From Pelecanus crispus (lineage: Eukaryota; Chordata; Aves; Pelecaniformes; Pelecanidae), in the NCBI RefSeq assembly GCF_030463565.1, contig NC_134644.1, positions 151,367,967-151,431,966 on the forward strand: a stretch of 64,000 bases of DNA, given 5' to 3'. The notes beneath the pieces are model-generated. The model searched no databases. It had not been told where the DNA came from and saw nothing but the letters and a program-made list of their open reading frames with translations. Positions 12,060 to 25,700 of the stretch are shown here, one piece after another; position 1 is the stretch's first letter, and each line of letters begins with the position of its first letter. Position numbers and translations under genes: made by a program.

Positions 12060-12822
12060 CCCCTACACCTGGGACTGGGCAACCCCCAATATCAGTACAG
12101 GCTCCGGTATGAAGGGATTGAGAGCGGCCCTGTGGAGAAGGACTTGGGGGTACTGGTGGATGAAAAGCTGGACATGAACTGGCAATGTGCGCTTGCAGCC
12201 CAGAAAGCCAACCGTATCCTGGGCTGCATCAAGAGAAGCGTGGCCAGCAGGTCGAGGGAGGTGATTCTGCCCCTCTACTCTGCTCTGGTGAGACCCCACC
12301 TGGAGCACTGCGTCCAGCTCTGGGGCCCTCAGCACAAGAAGGACATGGACCTGCTGGAGCGGGTCCAGAGGAGGGCCACAAAAATGATCCAAGGGCTGGA
12401 GCACCTCTCCTGTGAGGCCAGGCTGAGAGAGTTGGGGTTGTTCAGCCTGGAAAAGAGAAGGCTGCGAGGAGACCTTATTGCGTCCTTCCAGTACTTAAAG
12501 GGGGCCTACAGGAAGGATGGGGAGAATCTTTTTAGCAAGGCCTGTTGTGACAGGACAAGGAGTAATGGTTTTAAACTAAAGAAGAATAGATTTAGACTGG
12601 ATATAAGGAAGAAATTTTTTCCAATGAAGGTGGTGAGGCACTGGAACAGGTTGCCCAGAGAGGTGGTGGAGGCTCCATTCCCGGAAACACTCAAGGTCAG
12701 GTTGGACGGGGCTCTGAGCACCCTGATCTGGTTAAAGCTGTCCCTCTCACTGCAGGGGGGTTGGGCTAGATGACCTCTAAAGGTCCCTTCCAACCCAAAG
12801 CATTCTATGAGTCTATGATTTT
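12060..12822 (+). mobile_element. CR1 LINE, 5'-truncated, RT C-terminus to 3' end
   Basis: About 760 bp encode the last part of the CR1 ORF2 reverse transcriptase, open and nearly intact: motifs [67 protein letters not shown] and [13 protein letters not shown]. The 3' end has the family's GGTTGGGCTAGATGACCTC and CTTCCAACCCAAAGCATTC blocks and ATTCTATGAGTCTATG. The catalytic RT core and endonuclease are missing, so it cannot move by itself. It sits between the SPAG1 promoter and first coding exon, sense to the gene, and looks relatively young. Confidence 0.95.
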
Positions 12823-13615
12823 ATGTGGGTTTATATCCATACATAGTTGTTATCACATATTAGCTGGCTGCCCTTATTGTACTTGTTAAAAATAACTGAT
12901 CGATTTAAGCACTATATAAGGTGGGGGAAACAAAGAATTTCTGCTCCATAGAGCTTGAAATCAAAATAGAAAAAGGTGCAGATAAGAAGATCAAAGGTAC
13001 AGGGAGACAGGAAGTGTCCCATTTGAACACCTCACTTCATCAGTTACAGACTTACTGGAAAAGATTCAGTTCAGTATAATCAGAGGCTCAGAAAATGCAG
13101 TTAGTGAGGAAAGACAAACAATTGGATTTATTTTGGCTACAGAAAAGGCAAAGGTTATCATTCCATTAGATACACAGTTGGTTAACATCTTCCCTCTGAA
13201 AAAAAGAGAAGGTCCTGCAACATCTTCTCCTTCATCCCCACCACACTTGCTTAAAATAGGTAATACCATATTGTGTTTAAAGAAAAATAGAGAATGTGGT
13301 AGGCAAAAATTGGCAATTTTTCTTTAAGCAGTCTTCCTGACTTGTTCTGCCTTGCAGAAGCAGTAGAGTTGTACACATTCTTTTTCCAAAACATCTCTTG
13401 TATATAACCATACTTCTGTCAGTAAACCTCTGTCAAGAACAGTTTGTGTGATCAGGTCTTCAAATTTGAAATTCTTCTTTTGTGGCAATAGGTCCGATTG
13501 CATAACAGAGCAGTACTTTGGAGCATGAGCAGGGTTATTCCTTAAATTAGTATTGCTTCAAAATGTAACTGAATGCCTACAGAATCACTACATTTTTTCC
13601 CTTTAATATTTAGTT

Positions 13616-13755
13616 ATGGGTGATGAGTCAGTACCATTTTTACTGGACCAAGGAACCACTAAAACATATCAAATACCTATTGGTCATCTGGACTACAAGT
13701 TCATTGAAAAATGCACAGATGTTAAACACCTGGAAAAGATTCTCAGGGTATTAAG
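13616..13755 (+). CDS. SPAG1: SPAG1 coding exon 1
   Basis: The exon begins at 13614 after a pyrimidine tract and TTTAG, with ATG two bases in. It encodes residues 1-46 and two bases of codon 47: MGDESVPFLLDQGTTKTYQI..., ending at LRVL. The donor is AG|GTAAAC. Confidence 0.95.
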
Positions 13756-16700
13756 GTAAACACTACATTTTCTTAACTTTGTTACTAGTTATATTCCTGT
13801 TCTTTGAAATTCGAAGGAACCTGTACCTAAATACTCTATTTGTCTTGAACCTCTTTGTGACTTTCTAATTTAAAAATTAAAATACAGAGTTAAAGTAATC
13901 ATGTTAAAAGTGTCCAAATGATAACGCTAGAAATCCAGGTCCTATTTTAACTGTCAAAAAGGTCTGAGTAACTCAATGCCAGATTTTTCTCAAATGCTGC
14001 TGCTGGATTTTGGTTCTGTCATGAAGCCATCTTGCCTGTTTGTGGTGATTTCAGATGCCATGCTTGTTTAACTTTTGCTGAAAATGACAAGAGCATTTTT
14101 TTATGAGCACTGTGATGATAATTTTGAACTGTGTATGTGTGTCCATTGCAAAGTTGTTAAAGGTTAACTCACTGGAATTTTCTGATCAAAATGTTATTAT
14201 ATGATAGCAGAATTCAGCTGTAACAGGAAAACAGTCCTCTGCAGTCACTGTGGTGACTACACAGAGACTACACATGCAGAGAAATATGGAGGACACAGTG
14301 CGGTTTAGTTCTTTTTTGTAATTTTTATATCTTCGCATTTTAAAGGTCTGGTGAAGAGGGATATTATCCTGAACTTATATTGTTTTGTGAAAAGCGTATT
14401 GAGCATTTGGATCCAGGGAGCAGAGCTCTGAGAAAAGATCGGCCTGCAGCCACAGCTTCTGATTTCACAGCTGAAGAGTGGAAAACAATTAGTGATGAAC
14501 TGATGGTACAGTATAACTCTAATTTGTAATGGTCAGTAATGTAATCACTTTAATGTATCAGTCTTCCTCTTGTGCATAAGTAGAATGTAATTATTTGATT
14601 AAATGAGGAAATGATCAAAGGATTATGTTGGGGTTTTTAATTATTTTATTGCATTAATGTCACTGAATCTTTAATGCCCATTTTAACTCTACAGATTTTT
14701 TTGTAGATTAATTTTTATTCCAAAAAGCACAATTGCTTTTTGTCTTAATTGCTTTTCACCATTAAGACCAGTGCATTGTAGGGATAATTGTTAGGGTCAT
14801 TGTAGACTATAAAGTATATCTGCTGTACTGCTTTAAGGTACAGATATATTATTCATTTATTTTCAGAGCTGGGTGACAGAAATGAATGATGATGATGATG
14901 ATAAGAAACCACAGTTCCTGAGAACAGACACACTGCATGAAAGACAAGATAACTTGCCTCCTATTCGTTGTTCCAGCAGCTGTCTTCCTGCTAATCAGGT
15001 ACCTCCGGTTTTCTAATGTGTGTTAATTATATGTCTTTCTAAAATTGGGAAATTTTATATGTACAAACTTCTAATCATTGAGCCTTTCTTACTAGATCTA
15101 TTTTGTTCACCAGAAAATAAAAACCTTTAAGTTCCCTTGCAAGAGACCAATGCTTAAACAACAGTGCCTCTTTAGTACTAGCATGTGTCTTGTAATAATG
15201 TTTTAATTCTGATCAAGAATTAACTTCTGGAGCAAATCTCCTTAAACACCCTTTTCTGTTCTTTGATTCGCATTTCAAAGTGGTGTTTAAGCATATGAAC
15301 TAAGTTCCTTTTGGATGAAGATATGCCAGGAGACTTTTTCCAGCTGCCAGTAGGCTTTTGTTCTGTGAGACCAGACAGGAGCTAGTCCAAAATAAATAGC
15401 TTGAAACACATACAGTGTGGGTGTTGGACCCATTGCACCAACTGTTTCATTCTATAGCCACTTCTGTATTGGGTTGGACTGGTGTATATGTAGCCTTTAA
15501 TTCCCCATATTTTGTACCTTGAGTTGGTATTCCAGGTTTAGCCATAAAGCATACTTTCTAATTTAGCCATAAAGCATACTTAACAAATCTGCAGAACTAC
15601 AGAATAAACATTTACATTTTTTTGTAGGTATTAGTTTCCTCATGGGTTTTTTCCATTTATTTATCTGCCTGAAATCTGTCTAGTCTGTGACCAGCTTTCC
15701 TTACTAATACTGAATGCAGTGCTATTGGAGGGATTGGCAGAAAAGTAGGTGTGGGATGGGATTTTTTTGAATTGTCAGATGTTACCACGGATGGTTTCAG
15801 TCTGATTCCCACTACTTTGGAATTCTGGGACACTTGTAACAAATTCACTGAAGGATTTTTCTTTTTGGAAGTTTGAAAGTGAGAAATGTTATGAAAGGAT
15901 CCTTATGGGTCATGTGATATTTGTTATTAATTGATAACTTAAAAGATTTTATTGGCATAGTTATGTATTAGTAAATGCCTGATTTGTGATCCTGTGTTGT
16001 CAGAAACTACTCCTTATTGTCAGCTGGTACTTAGACATCAGACCGATACATTTGGGATAGCTAGGCACTCTCCGTTATGTCGTATACAAAGAGGCTGGGA
16101 ATTCCAGTGTAATGCTTTATTAGTGGTTAGTATTGAGACTAACGTGTGCTTTTGGTTTTGTTTTGGGGTTTTTTTCAATAATCTGTCCTCTTTCACATTT
16201 TGCAACATATATTCCTCCTGACTGTCCTATTTTGCTGAGGTGAAGAGTGCCACTGTAGCTTTACTCTTGACTTATGTGCTCTGTGTTTCCTAGAACATAA
16301 AATGGTAAGTAAAATATGATGTGAACTCAGTGAATCCAGATTAGAATTAAGCATAAAATGGTGGAAAGTGGCTTGAAATCTAGGATATACAGTTTTACTA
16401 AAGAGGATGTGTTCTCCAATCAAAGACAAAATATTTATTCAGATTTTTTTTCTTCTACTTTAAACCATGCAACAGTCTTCAGGTCAAGTTTTTATCATTT
16501 TTGTTCTCCATACAAGGTTTAGGTGTTAGCATTATTACCCAGGAAACCTAGATGCAGCTTTATGCCTTATCTGTTGTATATGATTTCCATTCCTTTTGTC
16601 CAAGGAGACGGCCTGTGAAGTAATTGTAACCAGTCCTGAAAGAGAGAAGGGAGGCCTGAAACTGAGTTTTAGAATTCAATTTTTCTGTGTAGCACTGCAC

Positions 16701-19700
16701 TTACACCACTACTAGACCACTACTGAATAAAAAGAAGCTGTTTCTATAGTTTACACTAAATTCACACCTGTAATATGAAATCTCAAAAAAATTAGATTAA
16801 TAATATACTTAAGCAGTTTTTATTTCTTTTCTTTCTTGCTGATAAAGGTATGTGTAATCTTAAAATTTTTAAACATGTTTTACTAATCAGTTAAGACTAA
16901 TTATTTTTTACACTGGCATCACATCATTTTGTAATGCGGTATCAAGTATAAAGTTGGCATGATAAATTTCTTCTCTCTGCTAGAAAGCAAGCCACAAACC
17001 CTTCCATAATTTTATGTTGTTATTTGATTGAAGACTGTGTATGTTCATCTGATCTGATGCATAAAAAGTTCAGTATCTTCAGTGAAGCCAAATCTGGAAA
17101 TCCTTATTGACTCTGAAACAGTGGATTGCACCAATGGGTACAAGTCTGGTAAATGGAAGCATCTTGTGTCTGTAATTAGATTTTGTCATGGTTTAACCCC
17201 AGCTGGCAACTAAGCACCACATAGCCGCTCGCTCACTACTCCTGCACCAGTGGGATGGGGGAGAGAATCGGAAGGGTAAAAGTGAGAAAACTCGTGGTTA
17301 GAGATAAGAACAGTTTAATAATTGAAATAAAATAAAGTAAAATAGTAGCAGTAGTAATAATAATAATAATACACAAAGTAGGTGATGCATAATGCAATTG
17401 CTCACCACCCGCCAACCAATGCGCAGCCAATCCCCGAGTAGCAATTGCTGTCCCCCAGCCAACTTCCCCCAGCTTATATACTGAGCATGATGTCATATGG
17501 TATGGAATACCCCTTTGGCCAGTTTGGGTCAACTATCCTGGCTGTGCCCCCTCCCAGCTTCTCATTGGCAGGACATGAGAAGTTGGAAAGTCCTTGACTA
17601 GTGTAAGCAGTACTTAGCAACTAAAACATCAGTGTGTTACCAACCTTATTCTCATGCTAAATCCAAAACACAGCACTATGTCAGCTACTAGGAAGAAAAT
17701 TAACTCTATCCCAGCCAAAACCAGGACATGTATTCTTCAATGAAGCCAAATCTGGAAATCCTTATTGAATCTAAAACAGTGGGTTGCACCAATGGGTACA
17801 ATTTTGGTAAATGGGAGCATCTTGTTGTGTCTGTAACTAGATTTTCTTGCTGCTACTAAATGTAGGTACAGTTTCAATTCACTACTAATAGCTTGTAACT
17901 CTATGTGGTGTTTTCTTTTTATTGATGTGAAGTTATGGGGAAGATTTTCCAAAAATGAATCGATAAAGTGTGAACTTTATGCAATATTGCCCTCTAACAC
18001 AATAAGGAAGTTTCTGTCTTACACCCCTGTTTTTCTTTCACACAGCCCAGGACTTCGAGGTTACATGTCTACTGCAAAATAAAAGAGGACTGGAGAAACA
18101 GCTTGAGGTTTTCTGTTCCTAACTGTCCACATTGCTAAATTATTATTTTTGCTGCCTCACTTTTTCCAGGGCAGAACTAAAGCATGGGTTTAGAAATACT
18201 CACTTCCAAAAGACTGTATGGATTGGGTTTCAGCAGACTTAGGTTCCTTTGCCAAAGACAGTTTCCTAATACTATTCCAGAATGATTTCTGTCCTCAGAT
18301 GCAACAATATAGCCTTCATATTATTTTGGATACTCTGAACTAAAAAAGAATACTGGTTAGCTGATGCAGAATAGTAATGTCTTAGGCCATCCCACAGGGC
18401 CCAGAGGAGAACCAAGGTCAGATTCTGTGTCACCTGAACTGAAGCCAGTCCATGCTTTGATCTTTGGTCCAGAAATTGTTCACCGGCCTTCAGACCCTGT
18501 GGGAGCCATGTGTTGTGAGTTCTGGCAAGAAAAATGACAAGGGCAGAGTTTTGGGGGTTTTTTTTTCAGTTCCACAGCATGCAAACACACATTTTTCATA
18601 AAAGCCTTTTGGACGAGATGCTCTGAAATATTACTGATTGAGAAATTCCTGACACTGCGGCAGCTGGAACTTGGTTACAATGGGCCCAAGAATATGAGAC
18701 CTAGAATTTTAAAAATTCTGCATTTTTGAATCAACACTTCTTCCTTATTCCTTAAAAGGACATGCTGTAGTTCTCTCCCTAAATTAAAGTTGTATTAATG
18801 TAAATACCTTATGAGTTTTCTTCTGAGAGTTTTACTGGTTTTGTGCTCATTTAAGGACTTCTGGTTTGAAAAAAAGATTTGATATTTATTAAATTAGTAA
18901 GTTTGTAATATATACCAGGATGCATACATAATGGAAAGTCATATTTCAGGAAGCCATGTTTAGGAGTTACCTCCTCCAAACGTGCTGATCACTAAATGTA
19001 TTTGTAATTTTGTCTAGCTTCTTGAAAGACTGAGAACATTAAGAGTAACTCTGAAGTTATATACTATAAAGGTTTGTGTAACCTAACATTATAGACAGTC
19101 AGAAGTGTTTACAGGAAGGGTCACATTTGCATTATGTAAATTGGGGTGTTTACATACAGCTGCAGAAGTACTTCCTTGTTACCGCATCACCACTGGTAAA
19201 GCTAATTTAAGAGGCTGCTGCTTGTTTCTTTGGTCCCATTTATCACATGCTCAGTTGAACTGGTACAGATATTTAGGGATTGCACTGTGATCTCTACCAA
19301 ATTGTTTGTTTGAACCCAGATAATTGTAAATCTGCAGCTCTACAAAAAATTACATAGGTCTAACTCAGTGAGTGATAGATGCAAGGTAAGCGGAGGGCTG
19401 AACAGCCAGGACAGAGTAGATGGGGAATATTTTGAACTGGCTGTCCCACTGTGGGATACCTGTTTGGAACCACACCTTGCTATTAAGTATTGTTGAGGTC
19501 AACAAGCAGGGAGGGACACAGCAGAAATATAGTCTCATGACAGAGGTAGAAGAGATGCCAAAGGTGCCAGCTATGGAAATAGATTCCATTAGTGTAGGAG
19601 ATGGGTTGTGATACAAGTCAGTCGAATCTGTTATTGGGACTGATTGTTGCAGGAAGGTCCTAAGGATAAATTTTAGTTAAGGCAGATCTTAATGATGGAG

Positions 19701-22700
19701 CTTGTTTAAAAGCTAGAATGAGTGTAAATCATCTTGGGAATTAGCTTGACCGGAGTGTGAAACAGTCAAAAGAAGTACAGACACTATTTTGAAGTTAAAC
19801 AAATTTTTCATTTGCAAGTTTGTTGTGAGGGTTCCAGGGACTATCAGAATCTGTGCATTGCATTCTCTTGGGAATGGCAAGCTTATAATGAGGTTACTGA
19901 TTCAATCTCAGTGTAAAACACCTCATCACAAGGCTGGGGTTTCCCAAGATTGAGTTCTCCCTTGCTGTGTTGAAAGGATGGTTTGGAAGATGGCAGCACA
20001 AGATACTAATTAGGAAGAGCAGTCTCATGTCTGAAAGTTTTGTTCAGTGCTTCTGTGACATATAACAGGGCAGTGGAGAGAAAGCGTGAGACTGAAGAGC
20101 TCCTCAGATTACAATGATATGTCAAATACATAAAGATTTTCTTTAAAGCAAGATGAATGAAGTTTTCAAGACTATGCTGAGATTAATCATGAATAGTGTT
20201 AGCTCCTAGGAATATGTATTGCAGAAACAAAACAAAACAAAAAAAGGTTGTGAATTTCCACTTTAAAAAATTGTCTTACAGGCTGGCTGTTTCTCTTTCA
20301 GAACAAAAAATTACAAAACAAACAAAGAAACAAGAAAAGCATACCACGGGATTACAGTGAATGGGACAAGTATGTTAAATCCTTTATATTTAAGTTTTAA
20401 TTAAATCTTATGTATTTGTTTAATAATGGAACATTATTAAATGTTGTTTTTTAAAGTATTTTCCAGAAACATAGCATTAAGGTCAGTGTTTCAGGGAATT
20501 ATAACACTTTGGTGAAACTTAGGTTTTCCATAATGAATGTTCTGTTAAAATGCAGATGACGCACTGTGGTGCTAACAGCTGAAAACAGTTTAGTCTATAC
20601 TTTTGTTCAAGCTGCATGAAATATAACAAGTTGGCAGAAAATACAAATAAAAAGTGATTTTGTTTCAGATTTCATTTTTCTTTTAAACAACTACGATATA
20701 AAATCTATGGAGGTACGTAAAACTAAGGGATTAAAATTAGCTTAATTTATCAGGGTTTTTTTGAAAGTGCTTCTAGGGTTAACATGGGCTTATAAGTTTG
20801 ATCTTCTGTGTATCTAAAGTCACAATTCTAAATTAAAACCAAAATTGATGAATCCTTATTCCTGCACTGAGTCCCGCTGACCACAAAGAATGAGCTTGAG
20901 GCAGGTGCATCAGTTTGCTCAGATGCAATTACACACAGTCAGAGGTTTAGACAGTAACTGTCTATTTGTTGGATGGATGGAGCCCTGATAGAAAGACACT
21001 CTCTGCATCATGTAATGATGGCATATTACCCTCCCAAGTTACGTGACAGATTGATGCTCCCAAATTGTTGAACACAGAGGGGGAAATGCACATACTTCTG
21101 TGTTTTGCATTGTAGCAGCTTCTCTCTAGCTCCTTAGATCTGGAATATGATGCTGTAGAATTGGAGTGAGGAGGCACAAGTTCCCAGTGCTGTAGATGGG
21201 GAACTAAATCTAGAGACTGGGGGCTGGGTAATGAAACTCTTAATGTCTCACTCTACCCGAAACCACAACAAAAACCTTGTCTGTGTAAGATGCTGTTCTT
21301 ACAAAGAGTTGTGCATATCAGTTATTTTCATGCATGTATGTTTTGGAAATTGGGGTCTTCCTGCTCAATGTGGACAAACAAAATAGGTTATCAAAAGAAA
21401 TTCTGCAGCAATTTATTCTTTCATCCCTGTTTCCTCTGTATCATTTAAAGTAATCATTTGGGGGTTTTGTTTGCAGTTTTATGTATTCAATCTTTAAGTG
21501 CTTTAGCATGCTGATAATACTACAGTTTGTGATTTTTCCCATGTAATGTATTTGTTTTGGATAATACAAGTATAGTGAAAAAGAAATTTTCCAGTTTCAA
21601 GCATATCATGTTTTCCATGTTTTCAAAACATTTTAAAGGTAATTTCAAAACCTTCAAATAATTGTTTAGGCAATTTCTGAACAAAAAAGTTTCACTTCAT
21701 ATTTTAAAGGCACCTATCTTGAAATGTGGTTAATTTATAATAAATAGGTGAAAGTAAGCTAGCAAAAGATCAGAATCAAAATGGAGAACAATTAGTCTTA
21801 CCTGAAAAAGTTTTGAATTTGATAAATTCTCAAAATTGTGTGTCTATTCCAGATAGAAATTATTCATATTGTCAAGATTGTTGTGAAAGCAAAGGATATT
21901 TTTCATTAAGTCCTAAACAGAAAAGCAGTGAGTGTAGTGCTTCGAGATAGTGTAGGAATTGGTTATTACTTTATTTGTTTTATAGGACTATGGCAGCAAT
22001 ATTTATTTGATATCAATTCCTAAACACTGTTTTCAAAAGCTGCTTCAGAGTATCCGTGGAAGTGTCTTGAGAATATTTTGAAATATCTCTCACCTTTACA
22101 GTATTAATTGCTTTGAAGCTGTTTCTTAGGTATTTTGGCAAAGGATAATAGAGATGATTGATAGGGCTGGGACTGAGCCTGATGATACTGTTTCTTAAAT
22201 TTTACCTGTCTTTTGTGGGGATGGTGAGGAGGTGAGGTAGACATTTTCTTGGCTTGGTTTTAACCAGAAGGGAGGAGGAAGAGGGGAGGTAATGTATAAG
22301 CAGGAGAAGCACACACAAAAAAACCCAACACAAGGAAAGGAGGTAAGACTAAACATTTTTTTCCTAACTAGTCATGGATAACTGAACACAGCCTTTATCT
22401 CTCATTTCCTTTGGTTTATAATGGAAATATAGTGTGCCTTTATATTAGTAGAGGAGTCTTTCTATGCAGCATTATTGAATTTGTTATTTTTATTAATTTA
22501 AGGTTCGATGTGGAAAAGGAGTGTTCTAAAATTGATGAAGGCTGTGAAGAAAATAACTCAAAAGCAAGATTCTTTAGTAGGCCAAGTCTGCCTATAATCA
22601 AAAAGAAAATAGACACAACTGGTAATGTCTCAAAAACATGTAATTTTTCTTTAATTGTAATACTGTGTTATAGAGTGTGAATACAAATTGAGGAAGCAAT

Positions 22701-25700
22701 TTATTGAGGTAAAAGTATCTTTATTTTTCAGCCCCTAGAGATGCTAAAAGTTCTTAGGATGTTAACTGAAGCCATATTTGAAAAAAAACTAGTCTTGGTG
22801 TTAATAATCGGTTAAAATATTTATGTTGTGTTTAGGTTGAGAGCGGTAGGTAAAGAAATAAAGCATACTTCTGCTGTTATAAATCAGTGGTGGAAGTTAG
22901 CCAACCACTTTCATCTTGCATTCTGAATTGTATGCATATCAGAAGTATTTAGGTTCTTATTATAGAAAGTAAAATACAAATTTGTCTTTTAGTACGCCAT
23001 ATTATTTTTAAAAATATGCAGATTATGACATTCAAACTATTTTAGCTGACAATGTTTTGATTGCATCTGTGAAAGTTGTTAGTTGTTATGTATAAATATT
23101 TTTTCTAGGCATGACAGAGAAAGAGAAGATTTTTATTGCTACTCGTGAAAAAGAAAAGGGCAATGAAGCCTTTGCCATTGGGGATTATGTGGAAGCAGTG
23201 ACATATTACAGTCGGTCAGTGAATACTATTGTGTTCTTCTGTGTTAATGATGGTTACTTCTGAATATTATTTTTAGAGCAATTTTAATAAAGCAGCTTCT
23301 TACTGAAGCAACTAGTGACAATTAGATTATTTTCAAAAGGGCAAAAAGATTTGACAGAAGAGTACTTAAAGCACTGTTGCATCCTGATACTAATTTTTAT
23401 TTATCAGGAAGAGAAGTGGATAAAATAGTGATGGGGTGCAATCTGCAAGTGTCAGAAAGTTCTTCAGATTTTTCAAAACCATTGAGATTCAAGGGCAAGT
23501 TTACAAAAGTGAAAGGATAAGCAGTGTGTTGAGAAACTAAATTAATTACAAATGAATTCTAATTAATCGTATTGGTAGGATTGTCTCAATTGTTAATAAG
23601 TAAAATTGATTTAATAACCTTTTCTTAGGAGAAAGAAAAATCATTGTGTGCAGCTTCATCATAACACTGTCTGTAATTCGTAGCAATCCAGAGGGAAACC
23701 ATATAAACACAGGATTTAAAAAAATATGAGACTCCTATAGGTTGGTTGCCTTATTTAATGCACAGTGGACTACATTCAGACTTTGACTTTACATAAATAG
23801 AGGTTGTTGCTACAGTTGTTGTATTTGTTTCAAAAGTAGAAAAGCTCAAGGTGAATGGATTTGAGCACAACAGGAAGGGAAGGATAGTGTTTCATTTAAG
23901 GTATTCAAATGCTACCTTGGGAGAGATAGATTTTTCCCCTACCTTTTTCACAGTGTTCAAACATGATGCCATTTATACAGACCAGGATTTTCACAAGACC
24001 AACATTTGTTTCTCATTTGCAGATTACCCATCTTGAGACGCTAGAGGTCTGACTTGCAAAAGTGCTGACTGCTAACACATTAAAGTAATGTTAAAGGAAA
24101 CTCGATTTTGTGTTTAACTCTGTGCTTTGAAATTATAAGGACTTTAAAAAACCAGAAGTCCTAGAAGTGTCAAAGTTGTCACTTAGAAATTAAGAGCATA
24201 TGGGAATCTTGGTATATTAATTACCAGTGTAAACTAAGGGTAATGATACAGCACTACTGTGAGATGAAGTGTTAAGAGATTTCATGGACTATGATATTAT
24301 AATGGGATATCCTCCAAAAAAATTTATGAGGAAGTTAATGTGTCTCTGGTTGGTGCAGACAAAATAATGAGTAGGAATAAATTGTGTGCAACAGCAATAA
24401 AATAAATATTGAACAGATTTATGTTTAGGAAGCACCATTCATACTGTCACTGAAGGAGGCAGGGTTTTGTAGAACAGCTTACGAAAATTTACCTGGAGAT
24501 TGTTGATGTATATATGTGCACAAAGGTATTGATATTCATAGCACACAGGCTGTTTAAACTGAGGCATTTGGTGTGTATTTTTTTTGTTCTTGACTTGAGC
24601 CTTAACATCTTTCTTGGGTTTTTTTAATACATGAACATGAATATAAAAAACATGCATGTACTCCAGCCCCCTAACTATCCTGGTGATGCGTTGGACTCAC
24701 TCCAGTTTGTTGGTGCCTTTTGTGTACAGGAGAGCCTCAGACTGAACACAAGTACTCCGCCTGTTGTGTCATAGGTACTGAAGAGAGGGGAAGAACCGCT
24801 TCTGTCAGCCTCCTGGCTACACTCTTGCTAATATGGCCCAGCATATGGTACACCTTCTTTGCCTTGAGAGCACACTGTTAACTCCAGTTCAATCTGCTGT
24901 CCACCTGAGCCCTCAGGTCCTTTCCTGCAAAGCTGCTTTCTAGATAGTTGGCACCCAGCCTGCACTGTTGCTGCAGTGCAGGTGCAGAATTTTGTGCTTG
25001 CCTTTTCTGAACTTCCTGAGAAGTCTGCCAGCCCATTCCTCTGGCCTGTTAAGGTCCCTTTGACTGGAGTTCTGCTGTTCAGTGTGTTATTGACTGTTCC
25101 TTCCCTGCCAGCTTTGTATCATTGACAAACTTCCTGGGGGTGCCTTCTGTTCCATCTTATACCCCCCTGATAAAGATGTTAAAAACTTGATCCCAAAGGG
25201 AGGCCACTAGTATCTGGTCACCAGACTTTGTATGGATCAATTCTTGGAGCCCAGCAGTCCGGTCAGTGTTCTGTCTGCCTTATTGGCCACTTATCTAGTC
25301 CGCGTTTTACCTATTTGGCTATAAGAATAATATGGGAGATCATGTCACAGGCTTTGCTACAGTCAAGGTAAGCAACATCCTCTGTTTTTCCTTCCTTCAC
25401 TGAGCCACTCAGCAAAGAAAGCTATCAGGTTGGTCTTGGTGTGATCTGCCTTTGTTAGACTGACCAGCCTGTAGTTTCCCAGGTCCTCCACCTTGCTGTT
25501 CTTGAAGGTATATGTGACGTTAGCCTTTACCAGTCACCAGGAACCTCTCCCAATCACCATGACGTTTCAAAGATGATATAGAATCGTCTTGTACTAACAT
25601 TGGCCAACTTCCTGAACACCCCATCTGGAACTTGTGTTTATCCTATTTTCTTAAGTGTTTCTTAACTTTATCTTCCTCTATTGTGGATACTGCTTCACTC

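Larger units (their letters stand above)
14999..20301 (+). other. SPAG1: SPAG1 intron 3 (5.3 kb)
   Basis: The intron holds a solo LTR at 17184-17728 between two copies of a host repeat, and a small tandem duplication near 15535-15582. Otherwise I see AT-rich DNA without further gene signals. Confidence 0.8.
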
